NCBI GenBank assembly: GCA_004151065.3
Contig: NWUY0300009485.1
Location: 123,868 to 140,573 of the forward strand
Source: Larix sibirica
Taxonomy: Eukaryota > Streptophyta > Pinopsida > Pinales > Pinaceae
DNA length: 16,706 nt
Reading direction: 5' to 3'
Made by a program: the position numbers and the translations under genes. Position 1 is the stretch's first letter. Every line of letters starts with the position of its first letter. The notes under the pieces were generated by a model. It did no database searches, was not told where the DNA came from, and saw only the letters and a list, made by a program, of their open reading frames with translations. Shown here piece after piece: positions 1 through 8,482 of this stretch.

Positions 1-244
1 GCAATGGTAGTTCCGACAATTAGGTTTACACCTACAATTTATGCTCCCTTGAGCTTTGTCAAAATTCCTAACCAATCGCATGATATGCATGCAAGTGACT
101 ATTGAAAGCAACTTCCAAAATTTGCATGGAACAATGCAATGTCTGCCAACGATCATTTGACTACATTTTTTAAATTTGTGGATGATTTGGAAGTCAAGGA
201 TGAAAATGTGGTAACGAAAATGTTCGTGAAAACTCTCTAAGGGG

Positions 245-955
245 ATGGACGAACATGGTACAAGTCTCCACCCAACGCATCCATCGATAGATTTACAAAA
301 AATAGAATTACAAACAAAATAATGCTTCCTTGTTGGATAAATTACACTCCACCCGAAAAAACAAAAATGAATATGTTTTTTAATTCAATAATTGTTTCAT
401 TAAGATTTATACTCGGATTCCTAGGCATGTACGTCCTAATGAGGAATCTGCTTTGCTTTATTACTTTGATGCATTTGATAAATCCTTCAGTTTTTTACTT
501 AGGAAAAAGGACGTGAGGAACTTAGAAGGGGCTCTTGTTCTTGCAATGAAGATAGAAAAAAATACAAGTACAACTAAGAAAATTCATCGGAAAAAATGGT
601 ACAAGTCTATGGACGAACATGGTATAAGTCTCCACCCAACGCATCCATCGATGGACAAGAAAGGAGATTTACAGAAAAATGGAATTACAAACAAAATAAT
701 GCATCCTTGTTGGATAAGTTGCACTCCACCCAAAAAAATTGAAAATTAATCTGTTTTCTAATTCAATATGCGTTTCGTTAATCTTTATACTCGGAATCCT
801 AGGCATGTACGTCCTAATGAAGAATCTACTTTGCTTTATTACTTTAATGCATTTGATGAATCCTTCAATTTTTTACTTCGGAAAAAGGACATGAGGAACT
901 CTGAAGGTGCTCTTGTTGCTGTAATGAAAATAGAAAAAATATGGGTACAGTTAAG
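245..955 (+). repeat. Direct tandem duplication (~364 bp) within gag remnant
   Basis: Two head-to-tail copies, about 245-608 and 609-955, share long near-identical stretches: both begin ATGGACGAACATGGTA and both carry TCCTAGGCATGTACGTCCTA and the RPNEES-coding block. The period is 364 bp. A 13-bp match (ATGGTACAAGTCT) occurs at 255-267 and again at 596-608, near the junction between the copies, so slippage or unequal recombination between short repeats could have made it. The copies now differ by many substitutions and small indels, so the duplication is not recent. It repeats the centre of the gag capsid-like domain. Confidence 0.85.
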
Positions 956-1236
956 GAAATTCATCCCAACTCCTCCAAACACTTTTATCCACAAGGAAGA
1001 ACAATTCAAAAGCCGAAAAAGAAAGGAGTTGGAATGATGAGATGTCAACAAGGTTCATGGATCTGCTGCAAGACTTTAACAACAAAATGATTTGTTTATG
1101 GAAAAATCTGCAAAATAAATGGGTTGCCCCTATAAATCAGCAAGTATGCCAGCCAAGACAGCCCTCTCCTAGAAGAAATTTTCAACTTGAAAAGAAAGCT
1201 AAGGTTACCCAGCTTCATGTACCTCTCTCTAAGAAT

Positions 1237-1563
1237 AATTCCATGGGTTATGCATCCTCCAATCACTATTGTCAACTATGTGGGTTATCTTTAGGTGCAT
1301 GGAACCACTTGAGTCCAAATATTTATTGCAGGAAAGCATAATTTCATGGGTTATGCATACTCCAATTATTATTGTCAACCATGTGGGTTATCCTTAGGTG
1401 CATTGAACCACCAAAGTTCAGATATTTATTGCAATAAAGGATCATTTCATCGATTATGCAAAATTTCATGGGTTATGCATCCTCCAGTCACTATTGTCAA
1501 CCATGTGGGTTATCCTTAGGTGCATTGAACCACCTAAGTCCAGAGATTTATTGTAGGAAAAAT
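1237..1563 (+). repeat. Three tandem copies of a zinc-knuckle-like gag module
   Basis: Three copies begin at about 1241, 1344 and 1466 (offsets 103 and 122 bp), each about 98 bp long. Each starts TCATGGGTTATGCAT or a close variant and runs to TATTTATTGCA or TATTTATTGTA. Each encodes the same module: Y-C-Q-x-C-G-L-S-L-G-A-x-N-H, then I-Y-C, giving the spacing C-x2-C-x8-H-x6-C. This resembles a retroviral-type CCHC knuckle with widened spacing, which fits its position at the gag C-terminus. Copies 1 and 3 lie in the same frame; copy 2 is one frame off. A TAA at 1339-1341 ends the frame of copy 1, so the array is not a single translated protein today. Confidence 0.8.
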
Positions 1564-1712
1564 GTGGAGAAGGATCATGTTGGGGCCACTTTTCAACCAA
1601 GACCACAGCCCATAAGATCATGTGGTCAAGTTATTGGTGTAGAAATTTCACTTCTCTAACAGAATTTAGGTTATGCATAGATATCAGTTCAATATTTAAA
1701 TTCTTGTTTACT

Positions 1713-1714
1713 NN
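1713..1714. other. Two undetermined bases (assembly gap)
   Basis: Two N characters interrupt the sequence immediately before the paired hairpins. The join could be a scaffold patch of unknown true length, so continuity between the gag remnant on the left and the CACTA-like terminus on the right should not be assumed. Confidence 0.95.
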
Positions 1715-1717
1715 CCT

Positions 1718-1782
1718 CTACAAGGGGGGTTCCAAACCGCCCCTATAGGACTATACGAGGGGGGTTCACAACCGCCCTCGTA
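1718..1782. mobile_element. Paired GGGGGGTT/AACCGCCC hairpins, candidate CACTA (En/Spm) terminus
   Basis: Two imperfect palindromes sit side by side with a 35-bp period. The first (1718-1748) has 14-nt arms with three mismatches and a 3-nt loop. The second (1754-1782) has 13-nt arms (TACGAGGGGGGTT and AACCGCCCTCGTA) with one mismatch and the loop CAC. Both share the core GGGGGGTT-NNN-AACCGCCC. Many plant CACTA transposons carry subterminal palindromes of the form GCGGTT-N3-AACCGC just inside a CACTACAAG-like end, and here the block begins CTCTACAAGG. The usual CACTA start and 3-bp duplication cannot be confirmed because the Ns lie immediately outside. No transposase or opposite terminus was found nearby. 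It could instead be a solo end, a MITE piece, or unrelated satellite sequence. Confidence 0.45.
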
Positions 1783-2140
1783 CACATGATTGGATAGATT
1801 CGGCACGCTAAGAAGTGTATTTATTATAGTGTTTTTTAACTTCTAGGTATTTTGAAATTCTTTCTTTTAAGTATAAGAACTTTGTCTTCACATTCCATTA
1901 ATCTTTTCATACTAATCTGAATAATATTGATTGTTAAGAAGTAGGATATTACTATTTTCATAAAATATTTTTTAATCTAGATTATTTAACAACGAAATAG
2001 AATATAATATTTATAAATAATATTTTTTCCCTGGCGGGTTCTACTGAATTATCTCCTTGAAAAGTGCAAGAAAATAACATTTTGATCAAACCACTGCTTA
2101 TGCACTGCTACCATGTAGCCTTGTTACAAACATGGTCTTG
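1783..2140. other. AT-rich intergenic sequence without recognisable gene
   Basis: No coding segment, RNA gene or clear repeat was recognised. The stretch contains T-rich runs and short TATTT/AATAT motifs typical of plant intergenic DNA. If the hairpins at 1718-1782 are a CACTA end, this may be the interior of that element, but nothing here shows it. Confidence 0.5.
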
Positions 2141-2220
2141 ACTCTTTTTTTTCACAAGAAAAAAATCGTAACCTTATTATATATATAAAGAAGTTGCATT
2201 TCTCAAAATCTCATTATAAA

Positions 2221-2565
2221 TTGTCCATATCAAACACCAACTATTACATTAACCTTAGTTGTGTGATGCAACACATTGCTTCTTGGACGCTCACAAATGT
2301 CTTTCAAAAATCCAAAATGGCCAAATTGTTCTAAAAATACTTCTCTGTAAATAGCGAAACATGAAGCCCATAATGTATCATTGCTCCAAACTGATTGTCT
2401 ATAACACCAATTAATACAAAAACCTTAGTTGTGTGATGCACAATCTGCTTCTATATATATATATATAGTATAAAATCCAAAATGGTCCAAACTGTTCTAA
2501 AAAACTTCTCTACATACAGAGAAGAACATGAAGCCTTCAGAAGTATAGCATTAAGTGTTCTTTCA
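2221..2565 (-). repeat. Tandem duplication in the LINE A 3' tail
   Basis: Two adjacent copies, about 2221-2394 and 2395-2565, share AACACCAA, CCTTAGTTGTGTGATGCA, ATCCAAAATGG, TGTTCTAAAAA, ACTTCTCT and ACATGAAGCC in the same order and spacing (period about 167-174 bp). The second copy contains a (TA)8 microsatellite at 2452-2467 in place of other sequence. The block lies downstream of the RNase H remnant, so it is the 3' untranslated region of the LINE or sequence just beyond it. The copies differ at many positions and are old. Confidence 0.8.
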
Positions 2566-2659
2566 ATCAAACATGGCATCTATATATATCATAATAGAAA
2601 GGGGTTATGTATATAACTAGAACTTGATCCCTATTTGATTTCAGTAATATTCCATCCTC

Positions 2660-3080
2660 CCACTCCCATACTTGTCCCAGCTTTTGAAAGAGAGATGGAT
2701 TCATTGTTCTATTCTCTATAGATATGCCTATAAATAGAAGTCTTCAACTTACCCTATAGCGATATTATCTCCTCCAACAAAGGACCAAGAAAAATATTGT
2801 GACAGTGCTTCCCTTCCGTCATCCAATCAATTACAATCTTAGAGTCACCGAAAATTTGGATCCACTTTATGTTATTCTCCACATCCAAAATAAGTAAAAG
2901 CTTAAGAGAAAATAACTTGTCATAGTTATTTGTACCTTTCCCCAGGCCTACACTGAACTGAAATTCAACCAACTTAGATAAGCATAATACTCCTCCTACT
3001 CCAAACAAGCTTTGATCGATTTTTGTCGCACCATCAAAATAAGACCATGGAATATTCCAGTTTATTGGTTCTTCAATCAC
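2660..3080 (-). pseudogene. LINE A RNase H domain remnant
   Basis: C-terminal RNase H-like domain (RVT_3 type) of a plant LINE ORF2. On the minus strand the segment reads SYFDGATKID, then FGVGGVL, GLGKGTNNYDKL, IFGDSKIVIDWM and, after a stop near 2754, HIYRE and SLSKAG, which match the beginning, middle and end of the family. The first catalytic Asp (in F-D-G-A) and the Asp of G-D-S are present. The Glu normally found in the 'N-x-x-A-E-L' helix is replaced (N-Y-D-K-L), so activity would be lost even without the stop. A TAG also splits the final H-I-Y-R-E motif from the following Asn. Confidence 0.8.
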
Positions 3081-3152
3081 CTGGCGACTTTCAAGATATT
3101 TGACATCCTCAGGAAAATAATGATGAATGGCTAGATTGCTTCTAGCACAGAT

Positions 3153-3560
3153 CTAGGGCTGGGTAAATAAATATGCAAACAAACATTCATGTATGGCAAT
3201 CCAAACTTTCCAGGAAACAATAAGAGGCAAACTTTTGTATTCACTAAGCTCTAGAAGATGACACCAATTCCAAAGACAAACATTGACAGAAGAGCCTACC
3301 GAGGAACATTTAATATGCAACAATTGTTCTATCTCCTTTAAAACCAATATGATGAACCTACAGTCAACAAACAAGTGGTGGTTTGTTTCCTCTGCATTTT
3401 TACAAAGGTAACATCTCCCAGGCCCAGATCTATTCTGATTTTTCATATGGTCTCATGTCAAGACCTTGTTTCACAGAATCAACCACATGAGAATCTTTTC
3501 CTTTGGAGGGCAATTAAATTTCCAAATAGAACACCACCACCAATCTGGATTAGTCGATTG
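3153..3560 (-). pseudogene. LINE A zf-RVT domain remnant
   Basis: Zinc-binding domain found between RT and RNase H in plant LINEs (zf-RVT family). The minus strand reads CPPKEKILMWLIL at about 3530-3480, a stop or two, then GPGRCYLCKNAEETNHHLF followed by VDC, giving C-x2-C-x8-H-x4-C. The lead-in pattern 'F/C-P-P-K-x-K-x-x-x-W' followed by 'L-T-W-D-x-L' is characteristic, although the second part is broken here. The Cys/His ligands are intact, but the frame is interrupted on the N-terminal side. Confidence 0.8.
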
Positions 3561-3727
3561 ATTAGCCATTACAGATTCACATCCCAGTTTAGGAGTATAT
3601 ATTCCATGTGGATCAATATCCCAAACCAAATTGTCTTTTGTTGATGAAATCTTTCATTCGATTTCAAAAGTTGATTGGTGTAATTCTTCCATCTATAGGC
3701 ATCTTCATCTCTAAAATCCACATCATC

Positions 3728-4641
3728 CTAGCTTTGACCCATAATTGAGTCAACACCATGATCAATAACTCGATTTAGAGTATATAAACCTTTAAAATGG
3801 AGTTGCATCACCATACTAAAGGGAAAAGAGTGAGAAGAATCACTCCCTATCCAAGGATCCCCCCCCACCCTTATAGACTTTCCATCACCCACCTTCCAAG
3901 CAAGGCCTTTACCAATGACATGAAATGATGAAACAATCACTTTCCACAAAACATATACATTGTGAAAGGATTTAGAAGGGTTGCGGATCCAAACCAAAAG
4001 GAAATGAGGTTTTATATATTTATGAATCAATGCAACTTTCCAAAGGCCTGATCCATTAATCAACCTCTAAGCACTCTTTGTTGCTAGTTCCTTTGAGAGA
4101 GACTGGGGGTTTTTTAAGCCCCAACCTCCCTGAGATTTAGGGATTGCAAGATCTTTCCATTTAATCCAGGTTGTACCTTTTTTATCCAATCCTCCTGACT
4201 AGAAAAACTGAAAATTAGCTTCTGAATAGAATCCAGAGTGCCTCGCGGGATCCAAGGCATAGTAAGCCTATGAACTAGAGTAGCCTCTAAAATTGATTTT
4301 GCAAGAACCAATCTCCCCGCCTTTGTTAACCACCTAAAAATCCAATTAAAGATTCACTTTTCACATTTTATAATAATACATTCCCAATAGTTTTTAGTAT
4401 AAGAAATTGGCTTTAAGCAAAATCCAAGATAATTCATAGCACTATCCAGGTCCAAAGTGATGAGTGGAAATAGATTCTTATACCTTAACCAAACTTCCTT
4501 CTCTACACCTTCACCATCAATGATTGATTTCCTTGTGTTGGCTATCATGCTAGTGCCTGAACAAAATAACTTAAGGATATATGAGATCATTTCTAGGTCT
4601 TGAATAGTTCCATCATGTTGTAATAACCAAAAGCTTCCCAA
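3728..4641 (-). pseudogene. LINE A RT thumb and connection remnant
   Basis: Segment between the RT catalytic core and the zf-RVT domain. Read on the minus strand: around 4354-4641 the motif KLFCSGTSMIANTRKS (thumb, normally 'FC..SG..IN..KS') and then NYLGFCLKP; around 4114-4311 KSILEATLVHRLTMPWIP; and around 3728-4063 GSGLWKVALIHKYIKP, GKGLAWKVGDGKSIRVGG and DPWIG. This follows the usual LINE order of YLG..L, K..L.A.P.Y, and 'W.VG.G..I..W.DPW.G'. At least two frameshifts or stops separate the blocks. LINE B has lost this whole section. Confidence 0.8.
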
Positions 4642-5360
4642 AAAATTAGGATTCGTCTATGAACAAAATATGGGATAACCAAAAGATTCCCCCTATATTG
4701 AGACCTTTGAATATGCCATCCACTTTAGCTGAAATGATAGCCCTACTAAGTTCATCTACTACTATAAGAAAAAATAGCGAAACTGATGGACAACCTTGTC
4801 TCATACCACATCGAGGTCTTAAAAACCTTGAATCTGCTCCATTAACCAGTACAGTGATGTAGCACATGATCCATTTGATAAATGAAGACCCAAAACCCAA
4901 CTGAGTCAAAACAGTTCTCATATAGATCTAACTAACCCTATCATAGGCCTTCGATAGGTCGATTTTAATAACCATTGATTTAACATTTTTGGATCTTATA
5001 GAATGTAAACCCTCATGAGCCAAACTGATTGCATAGTGAACCTATCTACCTGGAAAAAAACCAAATTGCTCGTCATCAATACTAGAAGCAAGAATAGGTT
5101 TAATTTGATTAGCTATTGATTTTCTCTAGTATCTTATAGATAGTATTACATAGAGCAATCGGTTGAAAATTTTGAAGCAAGGTTATCAGTATTCGGTATG
5201 AGCACTAGAAAACTAGCATTGAAAGTTGCTACCATTTTCCCATTTTGTCTAGAATCCTCTACAACTCATAGCAAATCTTGACCCAAGACCTCATATAGGC
5301 CATATTAGAATTTGATTACAAATCCATCTAGACCTGGACTTCTTTCCTTTTTGAGCATGT
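4641..5360 (-). pseudogene. LINE A reverse transcriptase core remnant
   Basis: Non-LTR reverse transcriptase core. Going down the minus strand: RSPGLDGFVIKF (motif 0) near 5340, IALCNTIYKILEKI near 5145, QIKPILASSIDDEQFGFFPG near 5100-5045, then IKIDLSKAYDRVS near 4965-4932, RCGMRQGCPSVSLFFLI (motif B region) near 4800, and SHILFIDES near 4655. The motif A Asp is present, but the Trp normally following 'DRV-S/D' is a TAG stop (TGG to TAG). The motif C box, normally F-x-D-D, reads F-I-D-E, so one metal-binding Asp is replaced by Glu. Several frameshifts add to this. It is a clear fossil and not an active enzyme. Confidence 0.85.
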
Positions 5361-5442
5361 GTAAGACATCCTCAATCACGTTGCTCGTTACTTCCTTCAT
5401 TATATTTCCATTGTCTTCATCATTTGGCATTTTTGGGAATAA

Positions 5443-5945
5443 CTAATCAATTCTTACCACTTCAGCTATATTATCAGATCCTTCAGATTTGAAAAGCCTA
5501 ACAAAATTATTAGTCCTTACTTCTGCAATGTTTTCAAAACAGTTTACTTCCTTTCTAGCATCATTGTTGATTTTCCAAATAGTATTAATGTTTTTTCTGT
5601 GGTTAGCATAATGGTAGAAAATTTTGGTATTCTCATCCCCTTTGATTAGCCATAGAGCTATGCTTTTGAGTCTCCATTCAGCTACCTGGAACACTAGAAT
5701 CCCCTCTTCTTCTTCTCTAACTCTAAGAAAACAAATCTTGAATTTTCAGATAAAAAACATGCCCCTTCCATTGCAATCCAACCCTCCAATTCTTCCTCTA
5801 TTCTAGTTAGTTCTTGATCTTTTCGCTTTCTTAACTTATGGGACCAGTTTAAAGAAACTACTAGGGAACGTTTCATCCATCCTAAGATTCGAAGTATCCG
5901 ACAACTACCCAAAAGAGTCACTGAAATTCCAAGCCTCTGAAAATA
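5443..5945 (-). pseudogene. LINE A linker between endonuclease and RT
   Basis: Two overlapping frames carry the conserved linker upstream of LINE RT domains. At about 5921-5694 there is a charged, probably helical segment with HKLRKRKDQELTRIEEELEG. At 5694-5443 comes EWRLKSIALWLIKGDENTKI, then FYHYANHRKNINTIW. The latter corresponds to the strongly conserved 'W..KSR..WL..GD.NTKFFH..A..R...N.I' block. The frame changes at about 5694. Upstream of 5945 I cannot see the endonuclease, which marks the truncation of this copy. Confidence 0.8.
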
Positions 5946-6079
5946 AACACGATGAAAAATTTGGTCCTAGAGACACTAAAAAATCTTTGAAATGCCCTAG
6001 CCCAAGATTAAAGATTAATCGAATCTTCAAATCGAAGAGGTATCAAAGATTGCATTGTAGATGCTTACGAGAGTCACTT

Positions 6080-7205
6080 TCTTTGAAAATCTGATTCTAT
6101 CCAATGCAATTTTGATATATTATTATATTATTAAAAGCTTTGACTTTTTAATCATACTTTCCATCTTATACGACATGACTTATTAAATTTTGACTTTAAT
6201 ACTTTGTACAATGTATTTAAATATAATAATGTTACGATTTTTAAAATAAAATAGATCTATTCTAATTTAAATGTAAACCGATTTGTCACCAAATATTGAA
6301 TATAAACTGACTATAAGCAAATCATTCTCAAAATCTTTGATTTAATTCGATGTCACAATTCCCCTTCTGTAAAATCAAATTTTAAAATAAACATTTGTTG
6401 GTTTTAGTGTAAGTGTGTAAATAATATAAATATTGTGAAAATCAAGGCCACCATGTAAGGAGTATCTTTAATGTTAATATTAATATGATTAATGTTTATT
6501 AATATTAATTTTGGTTTTATATGATTAAAAAAAATTTGAATTAATTTATTTACTGTACCATTGATATAATAAAATAGATTTCTAAATCTGTTTTCACATT
6601 TTGTTTATATAATAAAAAAGAATTTTAAATCTGTTTTGTTTTAGAAAGTTAACAAGTTATGATATATTGAAGAAACTTAAACTTAATGTCAACACATGCA
6701 TAGTGTTTTTATAATATATCCTTTAGGATATGAAGACAATACATTATTTCCACATCAACATTTAAAAAAATTTCAATTGTTACATCATAATTTTTTTTTT
6801 AATTTAAATATGATGTGATGATATTTTTCATACTATTAATATTATTAATATTTTGGAGAATAACCTTTTATTCTTTCTAATTAGTTAGAATTAACATCTT
6901 TATACTACTACTACCCTCTTTAGGTTACAACTGACTTTTATTGAGACTTAAAATAATGTTAAAAACTATTTATCTTTTATTTTATTTTAAGATAAACCTA
7001 TTATATTATGTATCATGTATTTATAAATGGAATATCAAATCATAAATATATTTTTAATATTTTAAAATAACTTTTAATATATTATAAATTAAATAATTAA
7101 AATATTAAAAATTGATGATTATTAAAAAATCAAATAATTTAATTTCAAACCTTTCCAAAACATCATAATAAAATTTTCATTACCATTATTCATCATTTTT
7201 TTCTC
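6080..7205. other. Very AT-rich non-coding spacer between the two LINEs
   Basis: No open reading frame or recognisable domain. The sequence is dominated by A/T with poly-A and poly-T tracts. It contains an AT palindrome (TTAATATTAAT at about 6475 against ATTAATATTAA at about 6499), a degenerate 43-bp direct repeat starting at 6565 and 6608 (TATAATAAAA...AAATCTGTTTT), and an inverted repeat at 6782-6816 (ACATCATA against TATGATGT). These may be worn MITE pieces, but no target-site duplication was found. It also marks the probable insertion point upstream of LINE B. Confidence 0.6.
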
Positions 7206-7740
7206 CAAATTTATGCATAACAATAAGGGTCTTCCAGTAAAGAAAGTGATGGGATTAGCTCGCCATCATCGCCAAAGGATTTGGAAGGGGAAGTGGTAGT
7301 TTGTCTGGATTCAAACAGCGAAGAGACACTGAATGGCGGTATTTTATTTTGTTGATGAAGACTTTTGTGATTGGTGTCGAAGTCACATGACATCGGAACG
7401 CAAGGCCTTGGTTCCATCAAGAATTGAGGTTTGGCAAGAGGGTCAACCCTAGGCAACCATTTATGGGGATTACATCTGGTCGTTGAAGGACAAACAACAC
7501 GAAAGTTTGGGGAATCTTCCAGCCTTGGGTTAAACCCAAAAAACTTTTGTTTTCTCAAGCCTTGCCTCCAATTACACAATTACAATATTTTGTAAGAGTG
7601 CTCAGAACCTTGTCTCTCCAACATCAGGCAGTGGAAAAATCTAGCTTGGCTAACAATGGTGGTAAAGACCGAATTCAAAGGGGACAATCCCTGTTGGTGC
7701 AGGATTTTATTCCAAGGGCACAGTAAGGGGGAGCAAGAGT
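7205..7740 (+). other. LINE B leader / ORF1 N-terminal region, no clear domain
   Basis: This stretch is richer in G and C than the spacer before it and joins directly to the DUF4283-like part, so it is most likely the 5' untranslated region and degraded ORF1 start of LINE B. The plus-strand frames show only short open pieces with several stops and no recognisable domain. A 122-codon open frame on the minus strand (7579-7211) has no family resemblance I can see and is probably fortuitous. Confidence 0.45.
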
Positions 7741-8411
7741 GGGCAAAGTAGGCGTATTACAGGATGGAAGGAAAAGGTGCACCGAACACGGAAAACCTTC
7801 AAGATTGCTGAAGAGAAACTTTGTATGATGGTGGGGAGAGACATCACTATGGACCGTGTGGATTGGTTAGCACAACGCTCCCTAGTGGGGAGACTTGAAT
7901 ATGTATCCATGAACAGGCTGGAGTCCATGGAATGGATTCATGTCCACTGGTAGGCCTTGGTCAACTATTCCCCCAAGCCGAGTATCCTCGTAAATGGTTG
8001 GTCCTGCTTCCATTTTTTGTCTTCGGAGGATAGTGATTGTATCTTGGCGCAACCCTGGATCATCGGAAAGGGCTCTCTCGTTCTGGTTCGCTGGCATCCG
8101 GCTTTCAATCCATAAAAATATCACGTGACCAAACGGATCTATGGTGTTTGTCGCTTTGGTTTTTGATCTAGTTATGGTCGTCGAATGTCTTTAAGACGCT
8201 GGCCAACAAGAGTGGGAGATTTTTTCATATGGAAAAATATATGTTGTATGGGGAGGACAAGAGGGTTTTTGAGATCCTCGTGGAAGCTGATGTGTCCAAG
8301 GGTCTGCCTCTGAAGATGGAGTTCAGTTGGAGGGATGATTCCTTCATTCAAAATCTTGATTACAAGAACATTTCGTTCGTTGTTTATGATGTTGTGAGAC
8401 GAGGCATCTAA
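7740..8411 (+). pseudogene. LINE B ORF1, DUF4283-like gag domain remnant
   Basis: ORF1 of plant LINEs carries a DUF4283 nucleic-acid-binding domain and often a CCHC knuckle. Here, in changing frames, one reads WLAQRSLVGRLEYVS near 7860-7905, then a core SILVNGWSCFHFLSSEDSDC and QPWIIGKGSLVLVRWHPAF near 7980-8110, and at 8229-8411 KRVFEILVEADVSKGLPLKM with QNLDYKNISFV. These match the DUF4283 order: 'G.W.F.F...ED...I....W..G...L.L..W.P.F', followed by 'R..VEVD.s..LP', and then 'L.Y..iPF'. Where the knuckle cysteines would follow, the frame instead reads VYDVVRRGI and ends in a TAA. At least two frameshifts and several stops are present. Confidence 0.65.
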
Positions 8412-8482
8412 AACATAACTTCCTGAGGCAGACTCTTGAACTTCTCCATTCTGAGGCCAAGCATTCAAAGGGATTTCAATAG

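Larger units (their letters stand above)
1..1660 (+). pseudogene. Ty3-gypsy-type gag polyprotein remnant
   Basis: Decayed gag region of an LTR retrotransposon. From about 98 to 300 one frame reads a capsid-like stretch (KFVDDLEV, then VVTKMFVKTL and RTWYKS), which follows the plant gypsy gag pattern of a DHL...F motif, an acidic 'DLEV..E.VV' segment, and a 'W' after a G-x-x-R/A turn (retrotrans_gag family). At about 453-590 and again at 768-950 the next gag block is seen (RHVRPNEES, LLYYF.AFD, FLLRKKD, then MKIEK). Positions 1042-1660 hold the basic C-terminal linker and Cys/His modules. The reading frame is broken by in-frame stops (for example TAA near 237) and several indels, so no gag protein could be made. 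No protease, reverse transcriptase, integrase or LTR is visible here; the pol part would have to lie outside the window or is deleted. The gypsy assignment is inferred from motif pattern only. Confidence 0.7.
2140..6060 (-). mobile_element. LINE A: 5'-truncated, dead non-LTR retrotransposon
   Basis: On the minus strand, from high to low coordinates, the conserved order of a plant LINE ORF2 is visible: linker before RT (about 5921-5443), reverse transcriptase (about 5360-4640), thumb and connection region (about 4641-3728), zf-RVT Cys/His domain (about 3560-3300) and RNase H (about 3080-2660), then a non-coding 3' tail ending near an A-rich stretch (T-run at about 2142-2150 on the plus strand). 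No endonuclease or ORF1 is seen, so the copy is 5'-truncated somewhere between about 5945 and 6080, where base composition falls to very AT-rich. Stops and frameshifts occur throughout. No target-site duplication was identified, so the outer limits are approximate. Confidence 0.85.

Noticed and set aside
1237-1563. Three spaced repeats as a CRISPR-like array
   Set aside because: The units are about 98 bp, diverged, almost without spacers, and encode a zinc-knuckle-like gag module in a plant context.
6469-6816. AT-rich palindromes as a MITE or replication origin
   Set aside because: Such short inverted repeats are expected in very AT-rich DNA, and no flanking duplications or conserved ends were seen.
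7211-7579. 122-codon minus-strand frame and other minus frames at 7707-8504
   Set aside because: They lie opposite LINE B leader and ORF1 sequence, show no domain, and the plus strand carries the DUF4283-like signal.
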